Shown: piece after piece, positions 12,488-24,800 of the stretch
Numbering within the stretch: position 1 is the stretch's first letter
Layout of the letters: each line of letters begins with the position of its first letter
Source: Prostheceraeus crozeri
Taxonomy: Eukaryota; Platyhelminthes; Polycladida; Euryleptidae
Length of the DNA: 64,000 bases
NCBI GenBank assembly: GCA_907163375.1
Contig: CAJQUW010001420.1
Location: forward strand, 682,001-746,000
Direction: 5' to 3'
Notes under the pieces: model-generated
What the model saw: the letters and a program-made list of their open reading frames with translations, nothing else
Database searches by the model: none
What the model was told of the DNA's origin: nothing
Position numbers and translations under genes: made by a program

Positions 12488-12931
12488 TTAAGCTGCCCCC
12501 ATCAGAAACCTATTCGCACGCCTCTTGAAAGTATCAAGATTGTATTGGTCAGGGAAAGTGGTCTGGGGAAGCTGATTCCAAAGCTGTGCCGTGCGAACAA
12601 AAAAGCTTTTCGAGCGACTCATAGTACGTGCGCGTTCTAAGCTCACATTATAGCATGTGAGTGCATTAGCTCTGCGTGTGCTTCTGGAGAAGATCTTAGG
12701 TTTGGGTACGCACTCATTTACTGCAGAGCTGCTTCTACCGAAATAGTACCTGTAGAAGAGACTGAGTGAAGCAACATCCCGTCTGACGGAGAGCGGCTGC
12801 CACTTTTTAGCAAGTGTTTTCACCACATGTTTTTTGACACATTTCTCAACCCGTTCACGGAGGCTGAGATGTGTATGTGGGGCGACGGGCCACACATGGC
12901 AACAATGCTCCATCTGAGGACGAATAGTGGA
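12488..12931 (-). pseudogene. LINE ORF2, C-terminal region after the TAG
   Basis: The frame continues from the [16 protein letters not shown], then a basic stretch, [16 protein letters not shown], and the common LINE ending [16 protein letters not shown] followed by [16 protein letters not shown]. The same ending is found in the + strand copy near 43200-43340. It ends a few bases before the A-poor 3' UTR. Confidence 0.75.
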
Positions 12932-14050
12932 CTAGTAGAGATAGCAGACAGTCTGTGGTGGAAGATAGTTGCTGGCACGATAGAGACTACCAATGCGTTG
13001 AGCTGCCTGCTTGCTAATGGATTGGATGTACGGTTTCCATGACAAGTCTTTCGTAACCGCTAATCCAAGGAAGGAGATGGAATCTTGTTCTCTGATCCTA
13101 TTATCTGACATCTTAATGCTATGATCATCATCTCCTTTAAGTCGTGAGTGCTGAATACTCTGAGTTTTTGAAGGATTGAAGGAAACAAGCCAATTGGCGC
13201 CCCATTCTGAGACCCTGCGTAAGTCTTCATTAAGAACGTCGCATAACTGCTGACGTTGCTGAGTGTTTTTAGCGAGTCGCTCATTGGAATTGAAGAGTGT
13301 TGTGTCATCTGCATACATCACCAATTTACTCACTAGGCAGTCTGGGAGGTCGTTGATGTACAGCAGAAAAAGAGTGGGTCCCAAAATTGACCCTTGAGGA
13401 ACTCCTGCATTGACAAACTTGGTGGAAGACTTTTGGCCATCTAAGACGACAGATATCTGCCTGTCACTAAGGAAAGAAGCAAGAAGTTTGTGGAGTTGAT
13501 CAGCAACTCCATAGGACTTTAGCTTCATAAGGAGTCCCTGATGCCAGACTTTATCGAATGCCTTGGAAATATCCAAGGCAACTGATCTCGTCTCACCTTG
13601 TCTGTCAAGGACACGACTCACATGTTCAGTGACATATGAAAGAAGATCTGCAGTTGATCGAGAGTGCCTGAAGCCATACTGTTCTTCTGATAGAAGGTTC
13701 TGAGTTTCAAGGAAGTTAACAATGTGTTGGTTAATCACTGCTTCAAAAATCTTGCCAGAAATTGGAAGCAGGCTGATAGGACGGTAACTAGATGGAAGAG
13801 ATGAGTCAGAACCTTTCTTTGGAACTGGAACCACGGAAGCTACTTTCCAACAAGAGGGAAACTCACCGGTGGATACACATCTACTGAACAGTTTAGATAA
13901 AAGTGGAGAAAGATCAGGTGAGAGATGCTTGAAGACCGAAACCGGGATGCCGTCTGGTCCACTAGACTTAGAGCTATCGAGACCGGCGATGATCTTTTTG
14001 ACGTTTCGGACTGTGACTGAAGGAGGACTAACTGTCTCATCAGTGCGCAT
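12932..14050 (-). pseudogene. LINE ORF2, reverse transcriptase domain
   Basis: A 372-codon open stretch carries all main RT blocks: KSSGPDGIPVSVFKHL, SYRPISLLPISGKIFE, QYGFRHSRSTADLL, VALDISKAFDKVWH (first catalytic Asp), AGVPQGSILGPTLFLLYIND, KLVMYADDTTLF (YADD box) and SFLGLAVTKDLSW. The RT module itself is uninterrupted. The frame is closed by TAG at 12934-12932, which sits where the copy at 17398-18055 also has TAG, and reading resumes in the same frame directly after it. Confidence 0.85.
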
Positions 14051-14082
14051 GGGAATTGGAGGTGAAATTCTACCTCCATCGT

Positions 14083-14640
14083 CTAATGACGAATTCTTCG
14101 CAAACTCTTTGCAAAGAAGCTCGCTATGTCTGCTGAGGTTGTCGCCATAGAAGTACTGACTTCGGCATGACGGAGTGCTGGGATGGAGGATTTGTTCCTA
14201 TTGGTGACACTGTTGTAAATCCTCCAGAAGTCCTTAGAGCCAAGCTTTTGGGTAGCAATGGATTTCCGTACATACAAAGCGTAACGGCTTTTGGCCTGAT
14301 GTATGGTTTCCTTGCAATGTCTACGTGCGGTTTTGTACAATTCAAGATTGCCAGCGCTACTGTCACGCTTATACTTATGGAAAAAGTGGTCACGCTGGCA
14401 ACTTGCAGCTGCACATTCTGGTGTAAACCAAGGTTGTGAGTGAGGCTTCATTTGGAAAGTACGGTGAGGGATGTAGGCCAACATCCCTATCTGAAGCCAC
14501 TCTGTCAGTTCTTGCGCCGACTTGTGGACGTTCTCGCTCAGAATCAAATTCTCAGCTTGAACTTGACTAAGAAAAGTGCGGAAGCCACACCAGTCTGCTT
14601 TGGAGAATTGATAAACTGTTCTATGGAAGGGTGCAGACGG
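14083..14640 (-). pseudogene. LINE ORF2, linker between endonuclease and RT
   Basis: This segment is in a different frame from the domains on either side. It contains the Trp- and Cys-bearing stretch typical of CR1-like linkers (QPWFTPECAAASCQRDHFFH, then FWRIYNSVTNRNKSSIPAL and IASFFAKSL). A second frameshift near 14085 restores the frame used by the endonuclease and RT. The linker is readable end to end, so decay has been mild. Confidence 0.7.
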
Positions 14641-15508
14641 TGTGGAGCAAAACTTGTTTGCCAGAAACTGTGATAACACAGTGATCAGACGTGCCGAGGG
14701 GAGAAGTAACCTTGTGTGAAAAATAAGTTGGATTTGAGGTGAGAAACAGGTCAAGGAGATATCCAGTATCCCCAGCTCGGTCAGGCACTCTGATAGGACA
14801 AGTGACAATTTGACTAAGGTTGTGAGAGACAGCGAAATCCTGGGCTGCCTGACCGGAGAGATCGGTGGTGCGTGAGTGCACAAGCCAGTCAACATTGTGC
14901 ACGTTGAAGTCACCAAAAACGGCAACTTCAGCGCTGGGATACTCTTGTAGAAGAGAATCGATCTTGTCAGAAAGAACATTGAAAATATCCGCATTAGTTG
15001 ATGGAGAGCGGTATAGGAAAATTAGAAGAAGAGTAGTCTTCTGCAGCGGCGCAATGAAGGCAAGATACTCATGCCTTGGATCCTCTGAGCTACAAAGCCT
15101 TCTCAAGGGAAGGCTTGTCTTGGCATAGACTCCAAGACCATGACAAGGTGCTTTATCCATCCGGTGAAATATGTATCCATCAGGAGTAACGTCGCTTGAT
15201 GACACACTGGGATCTAACCTGGTTTCCGACAGGGCCAGAAGATCTGGTGACTTACCTTGCAGGAAGATGTTGATGTCGTCGTAATTGGACCTCAGTCCTC
15301 TTACGTTGCTGAAGCTGATCCTGAGAGGGGTTTTGAGCTTGACGGCTTGACTACGTTTCTTGTGTGTCTTTCTCATTTTCATAATTTCGCATAGAATATC
15401 AATCAAATAAACGAAAATTATACTGTGATACAAGAAACTTTGGAAGGCATCAGAAAAACGTAAATAATAGCAACAAAGCTGCAATAAATAATACGCAAAA
15501 AAAGACAC
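14640..15508 (-). pseudogene. LINE ORF2, apurinic-type endonuclease domain
   Basis: The frame opens with a short hydrophobic stretch, then Lys/Arg-rich sequence and the endonuclease fold. Recognisable blocks are ISFSNVRGLRSN (strand with Asn), LLALSETRLD (catalytic Glu), HGLGVYAKTSLPL, LIFLYRSPS, VAVFGDFNVHNVDW (Asp and Asn of the active site) and the closing TSDHCVITV with the catalytic Ser-Asp-His. The domain looks complete. A frameshift around 14640 then moves the reading frame to the one used by the linker. The start at 15508 is the first Met in frame, but the true ORF2 start may differ. Confidence 0.8.
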
Positions 15509-16210
15509 TTATAGGCACAGTTCATGTCGCAAAAGCTTGAAGAAACCCAAATGAGAACCCCTTTGCCGTAACAATGGGTACAAGTCAGGTAGGCCACAGA
15601 GGAACCGGATACAGCTACACGGGCTAAACCCCTCAGTAAAGCTACCCACGCATGTCCGTGGCAGTGGAACTGTACCGCCTTTTTTCGAGCAGTTGACCGG
15701 GCCTGCCTCCCAAAGCATTACCAGTGGGTTCGGGACCCTCGAACTACCTGACGCCCGTATGCCGTGAATACGTTGGATCTGTCACACCTTAACCTGCAAC
15801 AAATGGGGAAGTGCAAAAGAGAGCAGTGGAAGGAAGTTCGATCACAAATGAGCCAAATAAGTGCCATGCCCAAAAACCTGATTCAACAACATGAAACATC
15901 TGATGACTGTTCATATCTCGCAAACCAGGGAGTGGTGTTAATTGGGACGGCCGAAGCCTACCACACATTTAAAATAAACAAACGTGGAGAAAAAGAGTGA
16001 AAAATTAATCAAACATAAATAAATTCAATGACCAGTAAAATAAAAATAATATTCCAGAGCCTGCTAGTTAGCCGGAGCACGGTCACAAACCGCCGACAAT
16101 AAACCTTTCCGACAAGGTAGAACCCAAAGAAGCATGAGCTTCAGACGACAAAGCCTTATTGCGACTCCGTTTTCACCCTTTCACCGCTTTGAGGCCGCAG
16201 GTTGAGTGAG

Positions 16211-17397
16211 AAAGGGAAACTATCTCATTTACAGCCACATTTGAATCTACGTAGAGCTTCAGACACCATTTCATACATCGGAATGGAAACTTTTGGCCAC
16301 ATACATATATTTGAGTTATGCTCCTACATAAATCGATCCTTCTATCATTTTCTACTCTGAACCAGTTTTACGCTTATTTTATTTTTAGTGGATGATGAAT
16401 AGCCAAGGTTTTAATGGTATAGTAAAATTTTACTAGATCTTTCATCTGCTTTCTTTTTTCCTGTTAATGTGAAATTTGAATTCATGACCTTTGATTCTAT
16501 GTTTAATTCCTCTTATCTGATGATGGCTGCAGAATAATAACCGAAATCAATTATATTTTTTATTGAATTATTACACCATTAAAACATTGGCTCTTCCTCA
16601 TCAAAAAGAAAATAAAATAATGGTCAAGACATCTTCAACCGTTCAACAATTTGACATCACAAATAGTGATCATCAAGGTTTCGGTAAAAATTCAAAATTT
16701 GTCAAAAATGGTGATTCTAATTTTTGAATAGCTGTTTATAGTAACATAGGAAATGACCTTGTAAAATCGATACACCAATAGAAATTGTACATTCTTTTTG
16801 TTGTATGATGAATTTCAAGCAACTTGGAGCAATAAGTAATGAACTAAGGATTGGGGAGGAGGATCGCCCCCGAATGTCAATGCGCCTTAGAGCCCGGTAT
16901 GGATCGGAGGAATAATGATAAAGATAGTTAATCTAGTTTGTTCACGTTTGAGTCGAAGAAAGTGATGCGTATTTTAGTGAAGAAAAGATTTGAGATGAAC
17001 GAAAACCAATTGTGCTTTTGAAGTTTTTGATTTGACTTGTTAACCTGTTCAGGCCAGGTTTTATGTTCCCAGCACCACCACACTGACAATTATGTGTTCG
17101 TCATTTGTTTCATTGTCATACCTTCCTAGCAACAATTGCTTGCCATTTTAGCTTTTTGGTCTGTAGAGATTCGGAAACATTGTCTGCTGCTCGTCATCGG
17201 GACTAAGCAGACTAATAGCTGTGATTTTCGTCCACATTTCATTCTTACCATATGTATGGAATCCGACATCAAACCTTTCCATGCGAGGCAGGGAAGCGAT
17301 CTGTCCCTTCTGACACATTTTTGCTGTGGCCCAGTTAAAACAACTGACAGAGGCTTTCGTGGCAATTAATGTTGGTGTCCTTAGACGCTTTTAGGCA
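16211..17397. other. Intergenic stretch, nothing recognised
   Basis: No coding frame or repeat recognised. Part of the left side may still belong to the LINE 5' end, whose limit is uncertain. Confidence 0.35.
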
Positions 17398-18055
17398 CTC
17401 ACAGTACGTGCGCGTTCTAAGCTCACATGATGGCATGTGAGTGCATTACCTCTGCGTGTGCTTCTCGAGAAGATCTTAGGTTTGGCTACGCACTCATTTG
17501 CTACAGAGCTGCTTCTACCGAAATAGTATCTGTAGAAGAGACTGAGTGAAGCAACATCCCGTCTGACGGAGAGCGGCTGCCACTTTTTAGCAAGTGTTTT
17601 CACCACATGTTTTTTGACACATTTCTCAACCCGTTCACGGAGGCTGAGATGTGTATGTGGGGCGACGGGCCACACATGGCAACAATGCTCCATCTGAGGA
17701 CGAATAGTGGACTAGTAGAGATAGCAGGCAGTCTGTGGTGGAAGATGGCTGTCTGCTTGCTGATGGACTGGATGCAGGGCTTCCACGACAAGTTTTTCGT
17801 AACCGCCAATCCAAGGAAGTAGATGAAATGTTGTTCTCTGATCCAATCATCTGACATCTTAATGCTATGATCATCATCTCCTTTAAGTCGTGAATGCAGG
17901 ATACTTGAGCTTTTGAAGGATTGAAGAAAACAAGGCATTTGGCGCCCCATTTTGAGACCCTGTGTAGGCCTTCATTAGGAACGTCGTATAGCCGCTGACG
18001 TTGCTGAGTGTTCTTAGCTAATCACTCATTGGAATTGAAGATTGTCGTGTAAATT
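17398..18055 (-). mobile_element. Second, truncated copy of the LINE
   Basis: This is closely related to 12600-13290 of the larger LINE, same orientation. It begins inside the C-terminal region and ends inside the RT domain. It lacks both the 3' UTR and the 5' half. Relative to the larger copy, a short internal segment around 17745-17755 is missing. The TAG between RT and C-terminus (around 17711-17716) is present here too. Loss of the 3' end is unusual for ordinary LINE truncation and suggests a later deletion. Confidence 0.85.
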
Positions 18056-19087
18056 ATGATGTGTGTTAATTTTAACATTAAATTCACAGTAAAGGGTTTT
18101 TTATCATCTCCGCAATCTCGGATTTCAAATATTGAGTGCCTATTAATAGTAAGATAAATGTGCAAGTTCGAGAAAATGAATGCCATTCATCAAATTCAGA
18201 CGTAAAAAATATTGTTTTTCATGTGTTTCTGAGTAGTACTCAATGAATGAAGTTGGAGTGATCAAATCGCCTCTCGAGATCTCGAAGTTCTTCAGAGCAG
18301 CTTATAGGTCTGCAGTCGTGGGAAATTAGCCCCTAACAGGACAAAACACGGAGACGACTGCACTTATTCAACCGACACGAGCACGGATGGTCGAACCTCA
18401 TACGTCTACGAACATGACATGAAATTCTTATAAAAAATTTATTGCGAGTAATTCTTAATTCAATACAAGACCAAGATTTATTGGTGAAGAGACTACTACC
18501 GGATTAAGAGATTTCAGGTGCAGTCAATATTCAGTAACCAGTGACAAAAATTGCAGTCATGTGTCCAATCTAATATAAAGAGTAAGTCATCAAATGGCCT
18601 TGCACTCAGAAAGCGCCGTCTTTTCTTGTATTGATGGCAAACCCATCTTCTGAAAATACACGGCGCTCTGCTTAGCTTAGAGTTGTGGTCAGCGCGCTCG
18701 GTCCACCACCACAGAGGCACCAGTCACACAGGAGGCGGTTGATGATCGTGACATGGCCATGTATTAGTCAACCGTTTTGCCCGGAATGAATAGAGTTGGT
18801 GTGAAGCTTTGTTTTTTATCTGTAAGCCACTAGATTTGGTGTGTCTCTTTCATAATTCTTGGTTAATGTCCATGCAGACCTTTGATGTGATACTGATCTC
18901 GGCGCTAGGACAAAATTAGCTGAATGCGATGAAGTTTAATTTAGCTTGATTTTTAGATTTATTGAAATCACATCTATGCATAAGAAAATGAATTTATTTG
19001 GTCGTCTATTGATGTTTATTCTCCAGCATATTTCGATATCGTGTGTCCCTCTAGTTAGCTTAGTTTAAGTTTTCACTATAGCTCAAC
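18056..19087. other. Intergenic stretch, nothing recognised
   Basis: No gene recognised. The last 8 bases (19080-19087, AGCTCAAC) are the left target duplication of the next element. Confidence 0.4.
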
Positions 19088-19693
19088 CACAGAATTAGAT
19101 TCATCTGCGCGCGCTTCGGTTTCCTAGAAAGGAAGAGCTATACGTAACCTTAATAATCGAAATGGCACATCACAGAATTAGACAACTTGCTCCTTCTCGA
19201 ATGGATAATTCTTGTATCGCTTGCTATTGGAAATGGCAAACAATAAGCTGTCAGTAGAGGACACCAGAGCCAGTGAGAGATGCGTGCGTGCTGTGATATC
19301 ACTTCGCACACACCAAAACATACCGGTACATCGATGCCTGACTTCGATTCAATGTATGCACTATACAGTGAGCAATGCCGAGGAGAGGATCATCAAGTGA
19401 ACTAATTTTCGTACGCCTGCTACTTTCTTTAATAATGATCGGAAGGGCCAACATTATGGAGAAAGCTTGTGGGCAATGATCTGAATTCTTCGAATCTGAA
19501 GGAATTGTGGCAATCGAAGCACTTTGCTGGAACTCACATTAATCCGCAAGCGACGTTCAACTTTTTTCCTATTTCTGTAAGGTATTAGGAATTCCTTCTT
19601 GCCCACTTAATAGGTTCCTCGATGTGCCGTCCATTTCGTATTAATCACACTTCTAGCAAACCGAAGCAGATAAACAAAATATTTAATTCTGTG
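19088..19693 (+). mobile_element. 600-bp MITE family, copy A
   Basis: The element starts CACAGAATTAGATTCATCTG and ends TTTAATTCTGTG, so the termini are inverted. It is flanked by a perfect 8-bp duplication AGCTCAAC (19080-19087 and 19694-19701). No transposase. It is closely similar to copy D (36317-36928). An 8-bp duplication is known for hAT and P-type elements, so the family was probably moved by one of these. Which one is not shown by the sequence. Confidence 0.9.
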
Positions 19694-19701
19694 AGCTCAA
19701 C

Positions 19702-22513
19702 AGATCATTCCAGATCTTTGGAGGTTAGCATAATTTAGATTAGCATGATTCACATGATGATTTTAGCTGTCTACTTCTTTGTTGCTTACCACTTTGTAGG
19801 CGCACTTGTATGTACAAGTTGATAAAGAAAGGTGGATGTATCTTAGCCACTAGACTAGCTCAAACTCCTATTACTCAATGCTCCTGTTTCAGACAACCGA
19901 AGCTCCGTTCTCAGTAGTGAGAAATTCTTAGTTTATGACAACAAATGGATTTTGCCTATTTCTCGATGACGATGGAGCATTTGACCTCATGTCTATCGCG
20001 TGAAATCGACGAACAGGAAGATTAGCTGAGACTTCGCAACTGCAGTCGATAGTGGTCTTATGAAAAATAGAAATTGCCAAGAAGTTGCATTGAACATCTG
20101 ACCAAAGCATCTTCTTTCTGTGAGAATGAACAGTGTCATGAATGTACGATTGTACACATAGTAATGCTAGACCCATCGAGTTTCACGCTGTTAATAAGTA
20201 ACAAATGCCGTGTATGTTCAATCCGACATTCAAATCGAATGATTGTGTTATCAGAAATTCGAAACAGATGAATAGTGAATAAAGTGCAGGTCTGCTGACA
20301 TATAGACGAAATTTGGACAGTAGAACACTAACTGTATTTTATGTGTAGCACATTTCATAGACCTCCAGCTAATAATAATATTGAACAAAGCTCACATAGA
20401 CAGTTTCAGTCATTCCATTGGAAGGATAGTTTGGCTCGAGCTAATGCATTTCTCAAACTTCCTCCTTGTTCCTCTGATTGAATGCATTAATATTGATAAC
20501 ATTTACAGTATTCGGATGATTTTCTATCCGACTCCTTTATTTTCTTTTAACAGTTGAGCATGTTGCTAAAAGTGCAATCACTGAATCTCAGAGGCTACAT
20601 GAGACACTTCTCCACAACAAATGTAAGTAATTTGGTTAGTAGATATTTCTTACTTCATTCTTTAAAATCATCTGACTGTTTTTGCATGCTTGCTATTGCA
20701 CAGGTTGCTTTCGCTGACCGCTAATTGCTTGAGAGGTATCATTTCATCATCATTCTGAAGAAAGTGACAAATTACAGTAAAGATTTTATCGGCTTATTTT
20801 TGCTTTTAACGTCATCATTGAAGGTATTACCTATGTATTTAGTTTTATTGTCATTCACCATTTGTCAGTAACATTACATTATGTTTATAAAGTCCCAGCA
20901 AAGCTGCAAAAATAGTCAAACAAAAATTGATTGATGCTTTCAATCATGTTCGCAAAATCTAGGCGTTGGTATTGTGTAGAATTTATTGATAAAATTTAAA
21001 CAATTGAAATAGGCCATGCATATGTAATTTCACTAAGAAGTCAGCAAGTCGCATGATGTTGGTTACGATTATATTATTCGCTTGACCGGACCGAATGCCT
21101 CAAAAATATGTGTGAGCAAACTGCTTGTCTTTGTCGTCATTAGAGGTCTCCTAAAATACAATGAAGAATCCAACGTGAACTTTGTTTTGTATTCCTTTCA
21201 TATCACTAGAAGTGTATTGGACGTCCGGTCTTCTCACTTCATGGAAAGGCGATTGCCCACAAACTGAAAAGTTGTCGCCATAAAAAATTGTTTTCATCTC
21301 TTATTATTTTGTGACATGAATTATATTAATAAAGATATTCTTCTAAATCAGTATTTCGATATTTAATTGACAAATTTATCAATAAAATTTTGCAATGTAA
21401 AACCAGAATAGAGATAGAACAAATTTTCAAGCAAGTTCATGTAAATATTTTTGTGATTGTTTCTTATCAGGCATTTTGATTTTTGAAACAAATGAATTTA
21501 ATCAACTGGTATTCGAAAGACAAGCATTAGGAACATTTTGTTGCTATGAGAGGGATCAAATGATTTCCAGGCTCATTACTCTTGAGAATATGTGACATTT
21601 TAGTTGACATGATATTAACGTTTTTATCTGTTCCCATTAAACTATCAAGTGTACTTCTGTTAACTGAAGAGTGAAGATACTCCGAAATGTTAAAATACAA
21701 TGCCAATTTAAAATTATGCATGTAGTAACAACAAGTATTCTATGATATTTTATGGCATGTGTATCTTACTTTTTATGTCATCGGATGTTTTCCATCAGAA
21801 TGAATAGCAAAACATGAATACTTCATTTGACAGATTATGCAAGACAAGAAAAAGAACAAGCGAATGAAAAGTTCAGAGCGATCACCTCCAGACATCGATA
21901 AATGAATGATTTATAAATCGATTTAGCATGAATTGATTTTTTATGTAATTTTCATTAATTATTTTCTCAAATTTCGCCCATGTTTCGCAATACCAATGTC
22001 ATGGATACTCCAAAACAGATTCTTGGCGTATTTTTGTAATCACTGCAAAATGCGGCATTAAGTTCAAAATCGGTTTCTATGCATGAAGGCAAGTATCTAA
22101 CTGTTGCTATATAACATGAATTCTATGTGTTATGTTTTGTTACTCCCTTCAATCAGTTTCGATTAAAGTAATCGGTGTCCGGTTGTCCGGTTGGATTTCT
22201 TCTTAAGTCTGCTTCGAGTCAATTTTGGCAGGACAAATATGTACTAAGCACAAAAATGCATATGACGTTAGTCGTTTATTTAAAAAAGTTTGATTGTTAT
22301 GTCATTTTGGAGACCGATTCAGTAAAGGAAAGCATTGTCAAACTTCGCAAGTATAAGTGATGTATAAAACTATAGCAAAAGTAGAGGTATTTAGCTGCCT
22401 TTTTCGTAGAATAACGCTCTTGAGCGCTCTGAGAATTCAGAGCAGTCGTGCTGGCCCATATTTTAGTGAAGCACATAAGACAGAATGTTTTGATAAAACT
22501 GCCAGGCCTAATT
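19702..22513. other. Long AT-rich intergenic stretch
   Basis: No gene, RNA or element boundary recognised over about 2.8 kb. Confidence 0.35.
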
Positions 22514-22521
22514 GAAGTGTA

Positions 22522-23744
22522 CAGTGGTCGTGGCGGCGCGAAAACCTCGCGCATTACGCGAACGAAACGCGAATTCAAGAGAAAAATTCGTTGCTCGAAA
22601 TCTGTCGTTTCAAAATTTCGAAGGTTCAATTTTGCTATTTTGACAATTTTCGCATGTATTCATCGACAGAGATGTCTAACATATGAATTGTCTAACATTC
22701 AGCGTATCACCAAAAACATATATTATACTTCTATGTTGTAGGAAAAAGTTTCTTAAACAATTTCTTAAAGTCTTGTAGATTTGTTGGCCCTCGATAGCAG
22801 GACCACGAAAATTTCGAAATGTTCTCTACAAGTAGCGCGATCGATGCCGTCCGTGCTTTGTGACAGCAACAAATCTCGATTAAAAGCTGAAATCCGACTT
22901 CAACAAAGCAGTATGTCAGGATCCTCTCAAAATTGTGGCGATGGGTCTACATTATGGAAGAGGGTCAAAGTTAGCGGAACAGTACCAACTTTGGTTAAAG
23001 TCGCAAAGGCAGTTATTGTTCTACCGCACTGAAACGCAGAAGTAGAGAAGGTTTTTTCAAACCTACCGACATATTGACTAAAAAAAGGCGCTCGCTCATA
23101 CCTGAAACCTTGAGAGGCCTTGCGATTCGTAAATCCGTTTTGAGAAGTAAGAAAATTGATAGCTCAAATATAAGAGTGGATAAAATACATGCCAAAGAGA
23201 GCAAATGCAAATGACAAAGTCTTAAAGAATGTCATAAAGCTAGCTCTGCAGTATTTGCGTTGTAGCTCCCTTCAACAAATCGCGTACTGATTTATGACTC
23301 CCCATGACAACACTATTCCCATGTACTTCGATATTCATGTAAATCGGACTTGCGAACATAAAATACATGTTGGAATTCTAAAATATTTGCTACTTTTCTT
23401 TGATTTCTCGAGGTTTTGTTTTCATAATGGCTATCCGAGAGTATTTCTGCAGTGGCTTTTACAGTGAGTATCTCAAAAACTCAAATTAGTTGCAGGTTAC
23501 CTTATTTTGAAGCTGATGCAGTGTCAGTAATCCATCACATTATATCAGAGACAATATGTTCTCGCTCAGATGCTCACAAGGACTTACGCCTAAAGCGTCC
23601 GGTGAACACCCTGCTTTTCCAGCAACTACATTTAAGCCATAAAGTTCATATTACGCATTATTATAATAATTATTACTACTAACACGAACGCGCGAAATTC
23701 ATGACCACACACGAAATTGGTGAAAATTCGCGCCACGACCACTG
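22522..23744 (+). mobile_element. hAT transposon remnant, 1223 bp
   Basis: The termini are inverted: CAGTGGTCGTGGCGGCGCGA at the left and TCGCGCCACGACCACTG at the right. A perfect 8-bp target duplication GAAGTGTA lies at 22514-22521 and 23745-23752. CAG ends plus an 8-bp duplication are the hAT signature. Inside is the C-terminal part of a hAT transposase, now broken. The exact duplication shows the element is complete at both ends but internally deleted. Confidence 0.9.
22880..23160 (+). pseudogene. hAT transposase C-terminal (dimerisation) fragment
   Basis: Reading + strand: KVAKAVIVLPH, a stop, NAEVEKVFSNLPTY, a stop and frame change, and then SLIPETLRGLAIRKS. This matches the hAT C-terminal pattern in which PHSNAEVERVFS is followed by LxPETLxxLxxIK. 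The Ser of the PHSN core has been lost to a stop codon. Only the end of the protein remains; the catalytic part is absent. Confidence 0.7.
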
Positions 23745-23752
23745 GAAGTGTA

Positions 23753-24610
23753 TAAAGATAAGAGGATAAAGGAAGTCTAATGTGCTTTCATTAACATAAA
23801 ATAGGTATGTGATAAGAGTATCGAGAGAAGGACTATGTTGCTGCATGTGGAAGTCGAGAATAAGCGAGAAGATTGAGCTGACTGTGTATACAAGATTTAG
23901 AAGTTGCTGTAATTTATTTTAAACAGCATTTGTTGATATCAAATTACAGGGCTTGAGCCAAACTGCTGAAAGAAATTGTTGCAACTTGATATCATGCTTC
24001 TTCGTCCCGATATGCGTAAGCGCGCTTTACGTAAGATTTTCCTGGAACGTTTCCTTTGCGCACATTGGGTTATTGCTGTATAGGGTTTGTAAGACAGTAG
24101 CACTATCAAAAAGACGAGAATCGCAGCTTTCAATAATACAGTTAAAGATGGGTAGACTGTCTTCTAGAGTGACGGGAATGGATAAGGTAAAGAGTGATTT
24201 CATCAGAGTAGCGGCTTATGTTGGAAGATTCACTGAAAAAGTGAGCGACAGCATTTAAGTAGTGTGATCTGAAAGAGTCTGGAGCTGCATCCAAAGATAA
24301 AAAGTTAATGTGATTTTCTAAGTGCTCTATTTAGCCGCTGTGTATATTAACTTGAACATAAACTTATTGATCCTAAGCCTGGCGGGTATACTTGACTAAT
24401 CTGTGATCGCTTTATCAGCCGTTTTCTTATGGAAACTAGCCACTTATTCCTAGCTGAATTGCAAAATTAAACTTTTTATCTATCCTAAATCCTTTCATGC
24501 CGCAGTGTTATCGAGGAGTCAAAGTTATACCGAGGAAATGTCAGTAAGTCACCCTTCTATGAGCGACTTTATTGTAGTTTGTTGTTCAATGTTAGTGTTC
24601 CGTTCAAATC
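23753..24610. other. Intergenic stretch, nothing recognised
   Basis: No supported feature. The open frames here are short and overlap on opposite strands. Confidence 0.35.
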
Positions 24611-24615
24611 ATTAC

Positions 24616-24684
24616 GCGGTGCACTCCGGATAAACGGGACGGGTTGAGAGCGGGATTTCCCTCCCCGCTTATCCGGAGTTCACG
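24616..24684. repeat. ~70-bp hairpin with pogo-like termini
   Basis: GTGCACTCCGGATAAACGGG at the left is mirrored by CCCGCTTATCCGGAGTTCAC at the right, with about 28 bases between. CACTCCGGATAA resembles pogo/Tigger terminal repeats. It may be a tiny internally deleted copy, or the left end of the larger element 24619-26546. Confidence 0.55.
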
Positions 24685-24800
24685 CTTCAGCAGAGTTACA
24701 AGTTTCGAGCTCATTTTAGCGTAAATAATTGCTATGTACGTTAAATTTCAACTGCGCTATTTATAATAGCGCTCATACATAAGCCTATAGGTTCCCAATT

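Larger units (their letters stand above)
12356..16210 (-). mobile_element. Nearly full-length, degraded CR1/Jockey-group LINE
   Basis: A non-LTR retrotransposon lies on the minus strand. The order is 5' leader (about 16210-15509), endonuclease (15508 to about 14640), linker, reverse transcriptase (14050-12932), C-terminal region (to 12488) and a 3' UTR ending near 12356 in CAGTAAAAAA. The 3' boundary is fixed by a second copy at 43036-43464, which ends at the same GAAAATTCAGTAAAAAA sequence. Two frameshifts and one in-frame TAG break the ORF2. No ORF1 was recognised. The 5' limit is an estimate. Clade assignment rests on domain order (EN then RT, no RNase H seen) and is tentative. Confidence 0.8.

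Noticed and set aside
14167-15128. Plus-strand open frames across the LINE
   Set aside because: They are antisense shadows of the endonuclease and linker parts on the minus strand.
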